Of a DNA stretch of 64,000 nt, positions 1 to 12,210 are shown one piece after another (the first letter of the stretch is position 1; each line of letters begins with the position of its first letter). This DNA comes from Ulva prolifera (Eukaryota > Chlorophyta > Ulvophyceae > Ulvales > Ulvaceae). Made by a program: the position numbers and the translations under genes. Where the stretch lies: the NCBI GenBank assembly GCA_023078555.1, contig CM041203.1, positions 329,481 to 393,480 of the forward strand. The letters run 5' to 3'. The notes under the pieces were generated by a model. It saw only the letters and a program-made list of their open reading frames with translations, searched no databases and had not been told where the DNA came from.

Positions 1-950
1 AACAACTAGAATCATTCTGGCCTAACGCAGCATCAGCTGTACATTCGATAGGATCCCTCACCTGAAGAGCGGCTTGCTCCGCTCAGGTGTGACGAGAATT
101 CCTGAAGCAAATTATCTGCCTGTGCACGCCACTCTTTTGCTGCACCAGCACCTGCATCAATGGCTCCATGGGCAGCCTTGAGCTGTGCATCAAGTGCACC
201 ACACAACCTGATTTGCTGCCGCATCTTCGCTTCAGCTAGAGCCCCTTTAGTACGCTTCAGCTGCTCCGCATCCTCGCAGGCCGTATGCTGAGCTGTTAGC
301 AGCTCGACTGCCATCTGCATGTCGATAACACTATGCGATCCATCTTGCTTTGCGGCATTGTGCAAACACTTTTGGCGCAGCTGAATGAGCTGTGTATCGA
401 AGCATATACTAATCACCTGATGCATACAAAGAAGTGACTTGCTGTTGCTCTGAGGCGCCATTGCAGCTAATGGTGCAGCCAGGGCAGATGCGATTGCGCT
501 GTGCATGTTCGCAACCGCTGGGGACCTCGAGTGTAGAACCTGCAAATCATGCCTCTGCTCAGATTACAAACCAGGTTTGCCTCGACCTCGCCAAAGATAT
601 GACATTACCTGCGGATAGTTCATGATTTTCTGGGGGGCAGCTGCTTGATTTTTGGCTTGATGTTGAAACACCGCACTGATACCTCCAAGTGTGTGCTCGT
701 GGGAAAGAACAGGCTGGAATTGGTCATGGGGCACAACAGGATAGTTGCAGCTGTAGTGATCGTAGGATCTGCCCTTTATAGAACGTATCTTGGCACCGAA
801 GCGGCGCCAGAAGGCCTCCTCCTTCACAAGTCTTTGGGTACGCATTCTCACCAGGCCAGAAGAATATAATCCCAGATCAACATCATACCTTCTCGTAGCA
901 TGTCATTTTCAAATATCACAGAATCTTTTACTTCATGCTTGCGTGTTGAG
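1..950 (-). CDS. Partial gene: BSD-like motif plus coiled coil (3' end beyond window)
   Basis: Minus-strand gene cut by the left edge. One exon lies at about 851-750 and reads RLVKEEAFWRRFGAKI, which resembles the end of a BSD domain (the hallmark FW pair after an acidic stretch). The next exon begins at 539, after a TTTGCAG acceptor, and reads to about 62, where CTTCAG|GTGAGG is a good donor, so the gene probably continues out of the window; an in-frame stop near 33 is the alternative end. The 539-62 exon encodes an Ala/Gln/Leu-rich helical stretch with heptad-like spacing (QLIQLRQKCL, then AEAKMRQQIRL), suggesting a coiled coil. BSD domains occur in TFIIH p62, BSDC1 and SYAP1-like proteins, but two exons do not allow a choice. 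N-terminal exons between 860 and 1240 could not be fixed. Confidence 0.4.
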
Positions 951-3223
951 GAGTGGACCAACGCTCACGCAATCGCATACAGACGGGAACGCTTGCTGCG
1001 ATGCGAGAAGTCGGGTGAATTTGCTCGCACGCAATCGGAGAAGAATCAGATTCAGAGAAAAGAAATATAGTCCTTCACAAATGCGATGGCACATGGCCAA
1101 TCCGGATCTGTGAACTAGTTTGTGCAGCTGCCACAAGACGCACACCGTGGAGCATGTGCACACCGAGCCTGCAGGTGCCACATCACGGCCATTGACCACG
1201 GAGCAGGCTATGCCCATAGGCCTGGACGCTGCGATCATACCACTTCATTGCTGGTCCTTGACGCGCTGAGCACTAAAGTGAGCTCGGCCTTTCAGGCTGG
1301 ACATATTTCGCACATGTGGACACGACTGCCTTCACTAATGGTGACATCTGGACGTGGGGGGCGATATCTCCTTAACAAAGTAATATCCACTGAGTTAGGA
1401 GGTGGATCACTGTACTCGACGCTTCTTCTATTGACTGAAACGTCAGAAACGCCGGAACATTCGCAGTCGGGGACAGGGCGCTGTCTGTCCCTTGCCTATC
1501 TTTGCATCCCATGTGAACCTGAGATGATACACAAACTTTTATGGATTTATGTTACAAAGGACAGAGGCTGGGCATGCAACTGGTTCTCGGAATCCACTCG
1601 CAAACCCACTCGTTCATTCATTCATGGCACTCGGCCGGGCACGAGCTCGCGCCACAGCCCTACCGGCAATGCCTGCCACAGATTGAAGCGCCATCCGGAG
1701 CACATAAGTATTTGTATGGATGCTTGTATGCATGTTTGACATAGCCATAGAAAAGGTCCTGCACCGCCCGGGTTCCGTGCACTGCCGACATGCAGTGCAT
1801 AAAATCTGACGGAGATGCACGGTCATGTAAGATACGCGGCGTCTGCAAAATTCGCTCGCTCAAACTGCGCTTTCGGTGTACATGTGATCGAGTTCACACC
1901 TCCGGCATACGCACGGGTAAAGAAGAGTACGGCGTACTCGAGCATGGTACACAGACGCTCACAACATGTGGCATTGCACGGCCTTGATTACAAGAAGGTT
2001 GAGTGCTCCGAACGATCAGCAACACTAATCACGATCCGATGTTAAAGTTGTGTGCATCGAAGCCCCTGCGCGCGATATCATACCGCAAATGCTTTCGTGT
2101 CGTTGAAAGGGAGGGTCGCTTGTAGAGCGGCCGGAAGCTCGACCAGACGTCCCTTACATCTGAAACTTTGTACTGATGTATTAATGCACATGATGTTGAC
2201 ACAATATTCTTTGTTTATACGGAGTTTGCAGAACAATCACAGAAAGTTGCAGACGCCTGATTTGTTTTGTCCCCTTGCCTTTAACACGTACACTCCTCCC
2301 ACCTGGGCACCCTGCCCCCAAATCATATAAAAAGTAACATGGCTGTCAGTATGGGAGATGGAATCCTGGCGGTGCGTTGATGCAGCCTTGCTCTGCTTAA
2401 CACGAACGCGCTGTGTGGAAATGAACCGGTCACATGCAGTACTGTCAGGTATCTCTAGATACGCACTTTCCCCTCGCCGTGCAGTCCTTTCATATGCAGC
2501 CAGAGCGATGCGGGGCCGGACACAACAGGGATGTGTCGTATCACCATGGCACAACAGGAAATAATCCGTTGAAGCCAATGTCGCGGAACCACAGCCTAGC
2601 AGAGAATAGATTAAGTCAGCAACATTGCTACTCCTGCAGCTGTCACACAAGAAGCTATCGAGATCTTATGTCAAAACTTCACCATTGACTCTAGTTTACT
2701 CCCGCCACGCAAGCAACCTGAACTTATGACAGCACTCGATGTGCTCTGGTACTGCACACAGGCGAATCCAGCGGCCGTGTTGTTGCACTTTGTTCTTCAC
2801 ATGAGTGTCTACAGCTGACGTGAATTTCTCGGTGGTGTACGCTGGAATAACCCGCGATACGATCACGGAAAGACCAGTAAATGCGAAACTGAGCAACTTG
2901 AATGCATTGAATGCACCAGGTGTGCAAGTCTGTTGACATCACCACGCTAATGGCGGTCACACCCATACATCGATCACATCACACAGCCAACTGCCGCTCC
3001 ATATCGAGTAAATCTGCTTGAAGGATCCTCCAGGAAGATTGCACGCAGAGCTGGTGGCGGCCCAAGACACAGAAAAATATATGATGTCGATCAAGACAGC
3101 AACATGCAAACACCGTCAAGATAGAATTAGATACGCCCTCGGCGTACTAAGAGTAATGAATGAGCTCGAACCCGCGTATTTGTTCTTGTTCCTTAAGATG
3201 TTGCATCCATTGCCTCACTCCCC
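951..3223. other. Intergenic stretch, no gene recognised
   Basis: About 2.3 kb without a recognisable gene. Open frames on both strands (for example 1122-1739 + and 2237-2650 -) have no family signature. A minus-strand frame at 2896-2696 has a hydrophobic N-terminus and a plausible protein look, but no partner exon could be joined to it. One copy of a dispersed repeat shared with 51.2-51.8 kb lies at about 1548-1640. Confidence 0.5.
1548..1640 (+). repeat. Dispersed repeat H, copy 1
   Basis: Contains GTTACAAAGGACAGAGGC followed about 20 bp later by TCTCGGAATCCACTCGCAAA and the words CCCACTCGTTCATT. The same order of words occurs inverted at about 51205-51345 and 51716-51800. It looks like an old dispersed repeat (SINE-like size). 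No terminal repeats or target duplication were resolved, so its class is open. Confidence 0.6.
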
Positions 3224-4056
3224 TCACTGAATCGTCCCTTTCTGGACTCTCATCCAATGACCCAGACCTGTTGGAAATGCACCTTGACCTGCCTTGACGA
3301 CATACGGCTCATTTTCAGCACACCAGCCCTTGAAATCCTTGAATGCCTTTGATTGCTGGTGTATATCATGCAAATGAGACTTGTTGCAATACCTGTACAG
3401 CAGCATCGTAATCGCATCACCCAGCTGCAGTCTGTTGCGTGACCATAGATGCATAAGAAAAAAAAACATGTGTTACAGGGACAAAGGCGACGACGCAGGA
3501 AGCACCGCGAAAATCGAGCAGCTCAAGAACAGATTCACCAACCAGCACAATGCACCCACTCCCAGCACCATCAGCAATGTGTGTACGAACCTTTCATAAA
3601 CAAAAAATGTATTTTCCTTACCTTCTACTTCTAGCAGCTCATACGCCATCAATGACGGCTCATTGTCGAAAACGTGTTGGGCAAGTATTGCCCACTGGTC
3701 CAACCAATGCTGCCGTACTTCAGGCTTCAGCACAACAGTGATACCGAGTATAAAGGGTCTCTGCAGAAATTTGAAGTGATATTGAACGTCTCGTGCCGCT
3801 CTGTGCACAGGTGGATCGAATTGCATTCATGATCAGTGAGTCGCGTCAGCTCACACACCGAACATTGTGCATCTACATCATCTTGTACGATACCAAAGCC
3901 AGTGCTCGACGTAATCTGCTTCCCGCCAAGCTTGGACTGCCGGTCAAGTGCGCCAGCTGGTATGAAGTACGCGCCTGTCAACACTCCTACCGCGGTCGCA
4001 ACGCAGTACACTAAAATTGCCTTCGCTGCTAAAAGCCTTGTGTAGCTCCCGCGCAT
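3224..4056 (-). CDS. Membrane-anchored antibiotic biosynthesis monooxygenase (ABM)-domain protein
   Basis: Three exons on the minus strand. Exon 1 starts at ATG 4056 and encodes a short N-terminus followed by one hydrophobic segment (AKAILVYCVATAVGVLTGAY), a signal anchor or transmembrane helix. Exon 2 (about 3798/3800 to 3591) and exon 3 (3392 to the stop at 3224) form an ABM ferredoxin-like fold: FILGITVVLKPE (strand 1), YELLEVEGKENTFFVYER (strands 2-3), then NKSHLHDIHQQSKAFKDF (the usual helix after ERY). The exon 2/3 junction is well supported: donor AAAG|GTTCGT at 3590 and acceptor CTGTACAG at 3393 keep frame and rebuild the ERY motif. The exon 1/2 junction has two nearly equal choices (donors at 3854-3858). 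ABM proteins include heme-degrading and quinol-oxidising enzymes and proteins with no known activity; the substrate cannot be told here. Confidence 0.65.
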
Positions 4057-4617
4057 GGCATCAGACCTTATATGCTTTGAGATTACTGCCAACAAGTCCA
4101 GTCAAGAGTGCGCTGCAGTTTTGTACACCGGCACCGGCGTCTGAACGGCCGTGTACTGCACTGGGATTCACTGGGATTCACCGATATAGCTGCATATGCT
4201 GTTAAATCATTCATCGGCCACGCACAGGATCGAGGTACCGGCCGGGTTGAAAGCGCAGATGGAGCGTGTCTACAGGGGACATTTCGTTGACATCCGGTTT
4301 GCTCAGCCCGGACGCTGGGTCGATGAGGCAATCTTGCAGACTTGCTCTGCATCAAATCAAACACGCTACTTTCATTTGCCGATTGATCTTGTCCAGCCTT
4401 CCTGCCTTGTCATTGTCAAAGGGCAAGTCATTGAAAGTGTTAGTGTCGGCCTTGCTGTTGCGTAACCTCGATAGATCCACACGATCAGCGCTTCTTGAGA
4501 CAGCAAATACCTTACGACTCGAAGTAAGCAGCCTGCAGGCTATTATTTGGTGTGCCTGTATATCGCAAGGCCTACCTGCCAGTTGGCAGCGGGAGACTGG
4601 GCCGTGCGTCAGAGAAG

Positions 4618-5773
4618 ATGCGTGAATGGTCATTCCCTGCAGGCTCCCTTTTTGGGATTCCCTTAAGGATACACTGTACGCACTGTGCTCGTGTTCCCAT
4701 GTCCTTCACTGGCATTACGTTGAAGTATCGTTCATGCACCTGTTTCATCGCTTTCCTTTGGGCACCTCAGATGGATGGCGCTGACAGCTTGAACTTACCT
4801 GCAGATCTACTTCCTGTGCTTTTGGTCTTTCAATGCTTATTCTATACACTAGAAGCTGAGTCAGACCATGGCAAGGCATTGGCCTTCGCAGCTCTCGTTT
4901 ACGGTCCTATTCTTTTCCTCACCGTGCTGGTTCACGAGTTTGGGCACTCCTTAGCAGCCAGGTCTGTGGGTGGAAATGCTCATACCATATTGTTATGGCC
5001 TTTGGGGGGTCTGGCATACTGCAGCCATGATGCCGGACCAAAGGCGGACCTATGGGTGACATTTGCTGGGCCACTTACACATGTACCACAAATTGGCTTT
5101 TGGGTACTGATCGCTTGGCTTCTCGACATTGGCGCTGGCATCCAAACGCATGGAGGCAACTTTCGGTATGCATGACCATTGTGTTGTTTTGATATCATCT
5201 GGCAGCGATAAGGTGCTTCAGCCAACCCAAATGCGTTTTGCAGGCCATCAGATTTTTGGTCGTCCGTTGCATGGAATGCAATCTGGGTGCGAGACTAAGT
5301 TCCCTGTGTGCCAGCTTGAAAGCACACCATGTGCCAGTCTGTTTATGTATGGTATGCTGAGGGCTTGTTGACCCGCCGTACCTCACTCTGCTGTCAATGT
5401 GCAGCTGAATGTGACGCTCATGGTCTTCAACCTTTGTGTACCAGCGTATCCTCTTGATGGTGGCCGCATCTTCGCCGATTTAATGTTGATAGCCGGCATC
5501 CCGACCGCAACTGCAGCCAAAATTGTGATTGCTGTGGCAGTGGTCGTTGCAGCTGGCATGATCATTGTTGGTGGCCTTCGCATATTCCTTGGGCCGCTTG
5601 CTGTTTTCATTGGCATTTTTATTCTTTGGAGTACATATGGACTGTGGAAGGACCTTGAAGCGGATCGCATCGAGCAGCATCCTTTATTCAAGAAGGGTTC
5701 ATCTCAGGAAGGTACAACCATGTACAGTGTCGAGACTGTATCAGAAGCACCCCGGGGCCCAACACGAGTATAG
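4618..5773 (+). CDS. M50 family intramembrane zinc metalloprotease (S2P-like)
   Basis: Multi-pass membrane protease of the site-2-protease clan. Exon 1 (4618-4675) encodes MREWSFPAGSLFGIPLRIH, the usual N-terminus of compact M50 proteases. Donor T|GTACGC at 4676 and acceptor TGCAG at 4804 keep frame and join it to a first hydrophobic helix. Exon 2 (4805 to about 5165) carries the zinc-binding HEFGH motif (about 4930-4950) inside a membrane helix and a GPLTH turn. Exon 3 (from about 5405) carries the second motif NLCVPAYPLDGGR, in which the Asp is the third zinc ligand, then two more hydrophobic segments and a polar tail ending at 5773. No PDZ or CBS domain is seen. The exon 2/3 junction is unresolved: the obvious GTATGC donor (5166) and TGCAG acceptor (5404) do not keep frame together, so there may be a small unseen exon, a non-canonical site or a sequence error. 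The gene converges with SRP72. Confidence 0.8.
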
Positions 5774-5998
5774 AGGGCGCTGAGTGAACTGTGTACGCTT
5801 ACATAATGTTTGAAACCACTGTAGAATTACGAATCGGCGTATTGGTACAATAGCCATCAGTCACACTAATCTGCAACATCATAGGTTGAGTGCCAGCCAC
5901 TGTGTGAACAGTTGACTGTTGTACGATACAACTGTGTGATTTAACTCATGCCACGATGATGGTATGCTGGATTTGAAACCTCAGTGTTGCAGCAGGAT

Positions 5999-8900
5999 TT
6001 ATCGTTTACCCTTCCGCTTGCCTTTAGCATGTCTGGGCGGGCCTTTGAGAACATTCGATTGCTTGGCTCGTGCATCCAGGTCCTCCATGGTAATGTGAGA
6101 TTTGTCTAATGAGTCATCGACCGTTCCCATCCCCTATAGACAGCTCAGTTTGATCGCTTCAAGCAGGGGTCAGCTGCAGCATGCACGTTGACATGCACAT
6201 ACACAAAGCCATGTTCTATGCTCGTTTTCGTTAACGAAAGCAGTTGTCTTCTTCAAGGAAGACTGCATTTCTTCAGATGATATATTCGCTGATGACAGTG
6301 GCATTTGAGAGCCTTTCACACCTGTGCCCCCTTTGACACCGCTTGACTAGCCTTCCGTTTGCGGCGCTTCTTGTTTGCGGCACGCTCATGCCAAGGCAGC
6401 CATCTCTCTGGATCAGGAGGCAGACCGGGATTTTCTGGATCAAAATTCTTTGGATAGCGTGCCACGCGTTTACGTTTTGGCTGTGGCCTGCCAGCTCTAC
6501 CTTGTGCTGAGCCTGCAATCCTGCATACCGCCAACAAACGCTTCTGGATCCTGACCATCATACCTTTATTGTGCTGTCACGATGTCAAGTACAGGCGTAC
6601 GCATGCAAGCAATGCGTTTTGAGATCACGGACGAGATCCGGAACAGCTGCAAAAGTGGTGGCCTTCAAAATGGAGCAATCTGAAATCAAACTTGAAAGCA
6701 GCTGTGACGGCAGTGGCAGATCAAGCAGCAAGACATGCTTCACCTTACGTAGGGTCCAAGAAGCACTGATGAGCCCTTTGAGACAATGCTTGATATCTCA
6801 AGCTCCTCTGCCTGCTTCTCATTGACCAAATTCGTGATATGGCTGGGTGAAACACCACCAACAAACTCTCTTGCGGCGTTTGGATCAACAGCCGCAAGTA
6901 TTCGGGCCATACGTGCTTGCTCTGCAAAATTCCCTTGTAACGGCCCGCCATCCTGCAGCCTAGCTGATGTCAAGCAGCCTGGATGCTGGATGTAACTTGG
7001 TGCGGTAGATAAGCTGCACATGGCAGCAAGTTGCAGATGCAGACCTTCAGGGATCTGAGACTCTCCAGGGCTGCCTGCAGTTTTCCGTTGCGCAGTAGCA
7101 ATGCTGCCTGTTGCTGATAACAGGCTGCAAGAGCCAGACTCCTCTCAGAGCCTACGGCCTGGCTGGTCCACCAGTCTATTGCAGCTTTCAATTCTGTTTG
7201 GGCCTCGTCATCTGCTTGTGGCAGTGCTAGTCGATCACGCACACATGCACGCGTTGCAAGAACAGCAGGTGCATGGCTGACATTGGCAGAAAGTCTTGGA
7301 TGTCCAAGCAGCTCCAGAGCCGCTTCCAGTTTTGGTGGCTGTGTGCTGCAGGCAATGTGTGCGCCCATAAGTACAGCACGTGTGGCATCTACACCTGGAT
7401 GTGCCTGCATCCAGGCTTCCACAACTCTGATACCTTGATCTGAACTCCGTAGCAAGCCAGCTGCCCCAGCAGTAAGCAGGGCTGCATCTTGTGAGTCCGG
7501 CTCACCCTCAAGAAGGGAATTTGCTGTAGCACAAGTCTGAGGAATGGCCATATTGGCAGCTGCTGCGCGGTTCCCAGCGATGGAGGCAACGACCAGCAAA
7601 GCGAGGGCATAGTTGTGCCTGACAGACGTCTGCGCAGCTTGTGGTAGCCGCTGTGCCAGCGCTGCTGTGACCGATCCACTTCGAGAGTCAATAAATGGTG
7701 TCAAATGGCGTCTGGCTTCCTGCACAGGGCAACCACATGAAGATAATTTAGTCGGCGCTTGATGTGATCGTTCAAACAGACACAGAGTTGGAAGCCAGCA
7801 CACACAACACCCTCTGAAGCACAAGTGTGTGTGTTATGATCATGTCCCGACTTGTTTCTGCAACAATTCATATCTGCTGAGGGTGGCAGCTTGTTGCTGG
7901 TTACGGATCCCATACCGACTAAACAAAAGCAATGTGGGATCAGCATCAGCACCAATAGCAAATTAGTGGCTGTGGCATCGGACAATTCAAGTGGGGACGC
8001 GCTTTGATGGCAGAATCTGACTTCATTGCGCGTAGGCACAGCATATTGTTGGTGGCAACAACTTGCAGGGCTGCGCCCACTTGTTGGCGCAGAAGGGCTG
8101 AGAAGGCACTGAACGCCTTATCAATTTCACCTTGCAGCAGTGAAACGTATGCAGCCTGTGCGCGTACAGGGCCTAGCTCCTCATCAATCTCCTGCACAAG
8201 ATAGCCATCTGCAGGTACCGGAGTACATAAGGCCGCTCAATATTGAGGTGTGGATTGTTGAAGTACAGGTTGGGTAGCACGTGGAGTCAACAGCCTTGAC
8301 GGTCATCAAGCTGATTCGATGGTTGTCATGGTGAATAAGTTTGGCCATGATTCAAGAGCTCGCTGCAGCTATTGAATTGATATCATCGAAGCCCTTCAGT
8401 CTGTTATACCTGGGGCAGGTCATTTGGACCAGATCAAATAAAATAAAATGGATCTGCACCCCTTGAGAAGCGCTCTCTTCGATTAGGGTTTCGTTCCCTT
8501 TAGTTTCTGCCAGGAGCAGCAGCTTTGAAGCTCTGTCAAGCTCGCCATCCAGGACTTCTGCGCACGCCATGTTGTATGCTAATTCTAGACTGTCTCTGTC
8601 CTTCACCCGGAGCTGTTGCAGTGTGCTCGGGACTAGAGCGGACTGGCCAGACAGCAAAAGAGAACCAATCATGTTGGTGGCCTGCAAGGCATGCACTCAC
8701 AATGCAGAGACAGCAATTGATCAGGCACGTGTAAGTCTACCAGTGCAACAGGGTCACGGCAGGACGAGGCCATGCATGTGTGATCTCGAGATGAGCAAGA
8801 TGCAAGTACCACTGCACCAGACGCTGTGGTCCTTGAGGAGAGTGCAATTCATCAAGTGCATCTCCGATGCCATGCAGAATCCCTACATGAAGGACACTCA

Positions 8901-9623
8901 AAGAATGATCAACATACAATCAGCATAGTCAACGCAGTGACACCAATGACCAGTCGAGCGCGGCCCATACATAAGCACTTATCAAACGGATGCGATCAGG
9001 GAGTAGCAAGGACATGTTGAGGTCATACCAGTTCGACTGCACTTTGTTTGTCTGACATAACTTTCGGCATCAACCTGCGATATACTTCACAAGCCTTCGC
9101 GGTTCTGCCAGCTCGTATGTGCACCATAGCGGCCAGCTGTTGCGAGCCTTCATCATCCACTCCACTCAGCATATCTGACGCACCGTCAAGGTGTCCACAC
9201 TTGTATAGACAGTATGCATGCTCCAACGTACATTCTGTTTTCAGAGCGCTCTTTGACTCGACCAGGTGCAGGGCTTCGTCAAAACGACCAATCATGAGCA
9301 ATGCGAAAAGCTTGACTTTGAGGGCATCTTTGTCATCTTTCACGAGTTCCAGAACTGCACGATGCCACTTTTTGGACCTATCTCAGCGCGTGGTGGAAGT
9401 GCTCATCGTGAATACCCTGGACGTGCCAGGCATGAAAGATCTGAGACACACCCGCATCACATGATAACGGAAGATAGAGCCACGCACCTCCATCCACAAG
9501 CTTCAATGTTCTCTTGTAGTCACCATCTTCTAGAGCTTCTGAGATTTTGATGAATGCATCCTCTGTGCTGCCGCCGCGATCTGCTGGAGCTGGACCACAC
9601 GGTCCTCTCTTACGCGCCACCAT
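5999..9623 (-). CDS. SRP72: Signal recognition particle subunit SRP72
   Basis: SRP72 binds SRP68 and 7SL RNA in the cytosolic particle that directs ribosomes to the ER. On the minus strand, exon 1 (9623-9488) begins MVARKRGPCGPAPADRGG; donor G|GTGCGT and acceptor GTGCAG (9355) keep frame into exon 2 (9354-9029) with TPR helices (AYCLYKCGHLDGA). Further exons: from 8681 (ELAYNMACAEVLDGELDRA), from 8191 (EIDEELGPVRAQAAYV, the SRP72 TPR linker), from 7719 (a long helical repeat block), about 6961-6790 (MARILAAVDPNAAREF), about 6500-6320 and a last exon to the stop at 5999. The diagnostic feature is the C-terminal RNA-binding region: YPKNFDPENPGLPPDPERWL followed by basic residues, the conserved SRP72 signature. 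The tail is Lys/Arg-rich (KGPPRHAKGKRKGKR). Exact ends of some middle exons, notably at about 8022, were not settled. Confidence 0.92.
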
Positions 9624-9918
9624 GTTCCGTTTCGTAGCCGATCAAATACTTCTTGCGACCACGTTATGTATCGTTCATATCACATCCAACGACCGCTTCC
9701 TGAATCCGCTGAGGTCACAGGAACAAATCCGTCTCCAGCTCATGCTGCAGGAAGATGATCGACAATCCAGATAAAATGCCCCGATATCCACTACATATCC
9801 TCTGTGCTGATATACATGTACTTCTCTGCCTCCCAGTGCGTCGCAACGTTTCGTTCAGACGGTCACCCTCATAGCCATCGACACAATCAGCATGCATCAA
9901 TGACTATGCCAACAATCG
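9624..9918. other. SRP72 upstream region
   Basis: About 300 bp between the SRP72 start and the hammerhead element. It should hold the SRP72 promoter. I see no clear TATA box, CpG cluster or other gene in it. Confidence 0.4.
9910..9918 (+). repeat. 9-bp target duplication of hammerhead element, left copy
   Basis: CAACAATCG at 9910-9918 matches CAACAATCG at 38361-38369. The two flank the hammerhead-bearing element once the 28-kb gypsy insertion is set aside. Confidence 0.75.
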
Positions 9919-9956
9919 TCTTATCTCATTATCTTATCTCGTGTCGGTTTTCTGGG

Positions 9957-9961
9957 CTCTG
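9957..9961 (+). repeat. Target duplication CTCTG, left side of outer Ty3/gypsy element
   Basis: CTCTG here and at 38160-38164. The uninterrupted relative at 52 kb has a single CTCTG at the same point, which confirms the duplication. Confidence 0.9.
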
Positions 9962-10241
9962 TGAACTGTCTGCCATCGGGAAGGTTCCCGTACCCACTGT
10001 CCATATGTGGCTACCCGGGTGCAGCCTGCACCGGAGCCTAGCTTTATGCAGTAGTACTGCCCTGTCCTGCCCAGGGGTGTCGCCCAGTACATGAGCTACA
10101 GTTATGCCTCAGGGGAGTGTGTCTCGTACGTGTGTTCCCGAATCCCGCGTGTAACTGAAGAAGCCCGAAGACCGTGCACCCGTGTCTGTATCTCTGTGTC
10201 TCTGAGTGTCTGTCTCTGTCTTGTCCCGTCCCGACAGCTCA
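9962..10241 (+). repeat. 5' LTR of outer Ty3/gypsy element
   Basis: 280 bp, begins TGAACTGTCTGCC and ends CGACAGCTCA; pairs with 37881-38159. Confidence 0.92.
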
Positions 10242-10258
10242 TTTGGTATCGATGATCA
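10242..10258 (+). promoter_or_regulatory. Primer binding site of outer Ty3/gypsy element
   Basis: TTTGGTATCGATGATC directly after the LTR resembles the initiator-tRNA-Met complement (TGGTATC...) used by many Ty1 and Ty3 elements. The same word follows the 5' LTR of the chromovirus (30621) and of copia A (19153). Confidence 0.75.
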
Positions 10259-10754
10259 TCAAGATCCCTTGTCAATAGTAGTATATTCCAGAGGACCTCC
10301 GGGAGGTTCTGAGCCGACTTCGTGCGTTCGTCGAAGCGCGCCCGAGGACGACGCTACCGAGTGCGCTTGGTATTCCCCGCGACCAGCTTCTCCAGGTGCT
10401 AGAGACGCCCATGTCTGACCAACAGCAAATCATAGATGCATTGTAGCAGCAAGTCACAGACCTGTCTGCACAACTGTCAACACTTGCACAGCAGATTCCT
10501 GCTATGTCCGCGCAGTCCGGATCCGTCGACCTGCACCCGCGGCTAGCGCCCCTATGGCTGCTCCGCCAACCTTGAATGCGAACTGGATTCGCGATGTAGA
10601 AAAGTTCAATGGCGAAGGCTACGAAGCCGCTAGAGAATTCATTCGCAGTTCGCGTAGCGCTCTGGTCTATACGCCTGCGGGCATAGATGCGCACAAGCTG
10701 TGTCGCTTAGTAACAAACTTTTCGGTCCAGCCTCGGTGTGGTACGTGCAGTACT

Positions 10755-10965
10755 CTACCACCAAACCAAACCACTCCCTCGATGAGTTCATTGAGGATTT
10801 CAAATCGCGCTTTGTTAGTGGGCGCAAAGCCCAAGCCGCCTTGCGCGAATCCTTGTATGACGCCACCAAACCAAACCACTCCCTCGATGAGTTCATTGAG
10901 GACTTCAAATCGCGCTTTGTTAGTGGGCGCAAAGCCCAAGCCGCCTTGCGCGAATCCTTGTATGA
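10755..10965 (+). repeat. 105-bp tandem duplication inside the gag-like region
   Basis: Two adjacent units of 105 bp (35 codons) that are almost identical; each encodes KPNHSLDEFIEDFKSRFVSG and what follows. The unit length is a multiple of three. It lies in the gag-like part of the outer Ty3/gypsy element. Confidence 0.85.
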
Positions 10966-12210
10966 CGTTAGCAAGTACACCGGGTCATTCGACGACCAGC
11001 ACCGTCGCATGTGTGAGTTACTGTCTAACCTTGAAGACCCTCCCAAGGAGGTCGACAAGATCTCGTTGTTGCGACAAATCATACGCGATCCAAGCGTCAA
11101 ACTCGAGCTGGACCGTGGTGGTCCGGCAACGCTCGAGGACGCCTACGCTGCTGCGGTGAACGCACTAACCGATGTCCGCAGCTCGCGTGGCCCAGCTCCT
11201 GGGCGTGGCACCACACCAAACAGACCGCCGGGCCGTGGCAATATTACATTAATGGCCATGGCCGGCCTCCTCATCTTGGCCGTTGCGCGCCTGCTCGTCA
11301 CCAGCGCCCATTCAGCAGCTACAACGCTCGCCCCGCATTCTCACCCCGCCCGTCCTTCAACTACATGCATGGCACAGCGTACCAGCCACAACCACATGTC
11401 ATGCATAACCCTCCTCATCACTTGCACGCAGCTTCAGCTGCCACAGCTGCTACTGCTATGGCTGCACAAAAGACTGCTGCGCCACCTTACATGCACCCTG
11501 TCGCTGCACCTACGGAGCAGCAATTCTATATCGAAGAACTGCGCATCGCTCGGCTGGACGCAGCTGAGCTTCAGCGTTGCATGGAACAGAATCTGTGCAT
11601 TCGATGCCGTCAGCCGGGGCATCGCGCCAGCGAGTGCCCCAACTTCCCACCTGGATCATCCACGCATGATGCAAATTTTCGCAACAACGGTGCGCCGTGC
11701 GTCGCTGAGCATGGCCTCCGCGCCCATGAAACCCATGCACATCCCGTCATGTGATTCTCGACCTATGCACTCGATGACAGCCCACGAGCTGCCCGTACCG
11801 GCGCATGTGCCGGGCATGGCCCCCGCGCCCACATCAGTCATGTCAAATTCGAAGCAACCTGAAGCTGCTCCCGTGGTCCACGAGCCGCGTGCATGTCGCC
11901 TGTCGTACTGTTGTGAAAGTGCCTCGTAGCGCACAAGGCAGGTGCACATGCGAATGCACGCACGGGGTGACACGTGGCAGTCGCCAGCCCGCGAATGAGA
12001 AGACACATTCCAGATCTCTGTATAGGTCGAACAAGGTCATGGTTCAAGTATCTGACTCAGATACTGACCATGCAGGTGTGATCCCAGATCTCAGGCGTCA
12101 TGTGCTAAGTACTCCGCACACATACTTAACATTTCGCCCAACTTAACTTACGGGATGACGCTTCCACTCGCGCTTGCATTCGAACACGTTCCCGATTCCA
12201 CAGTACACAG

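Noticed and set aside
1122-1739. 205-residue plus-strand frame
   Set aside because: No family signature, overlaps repeat H and has no splice context.
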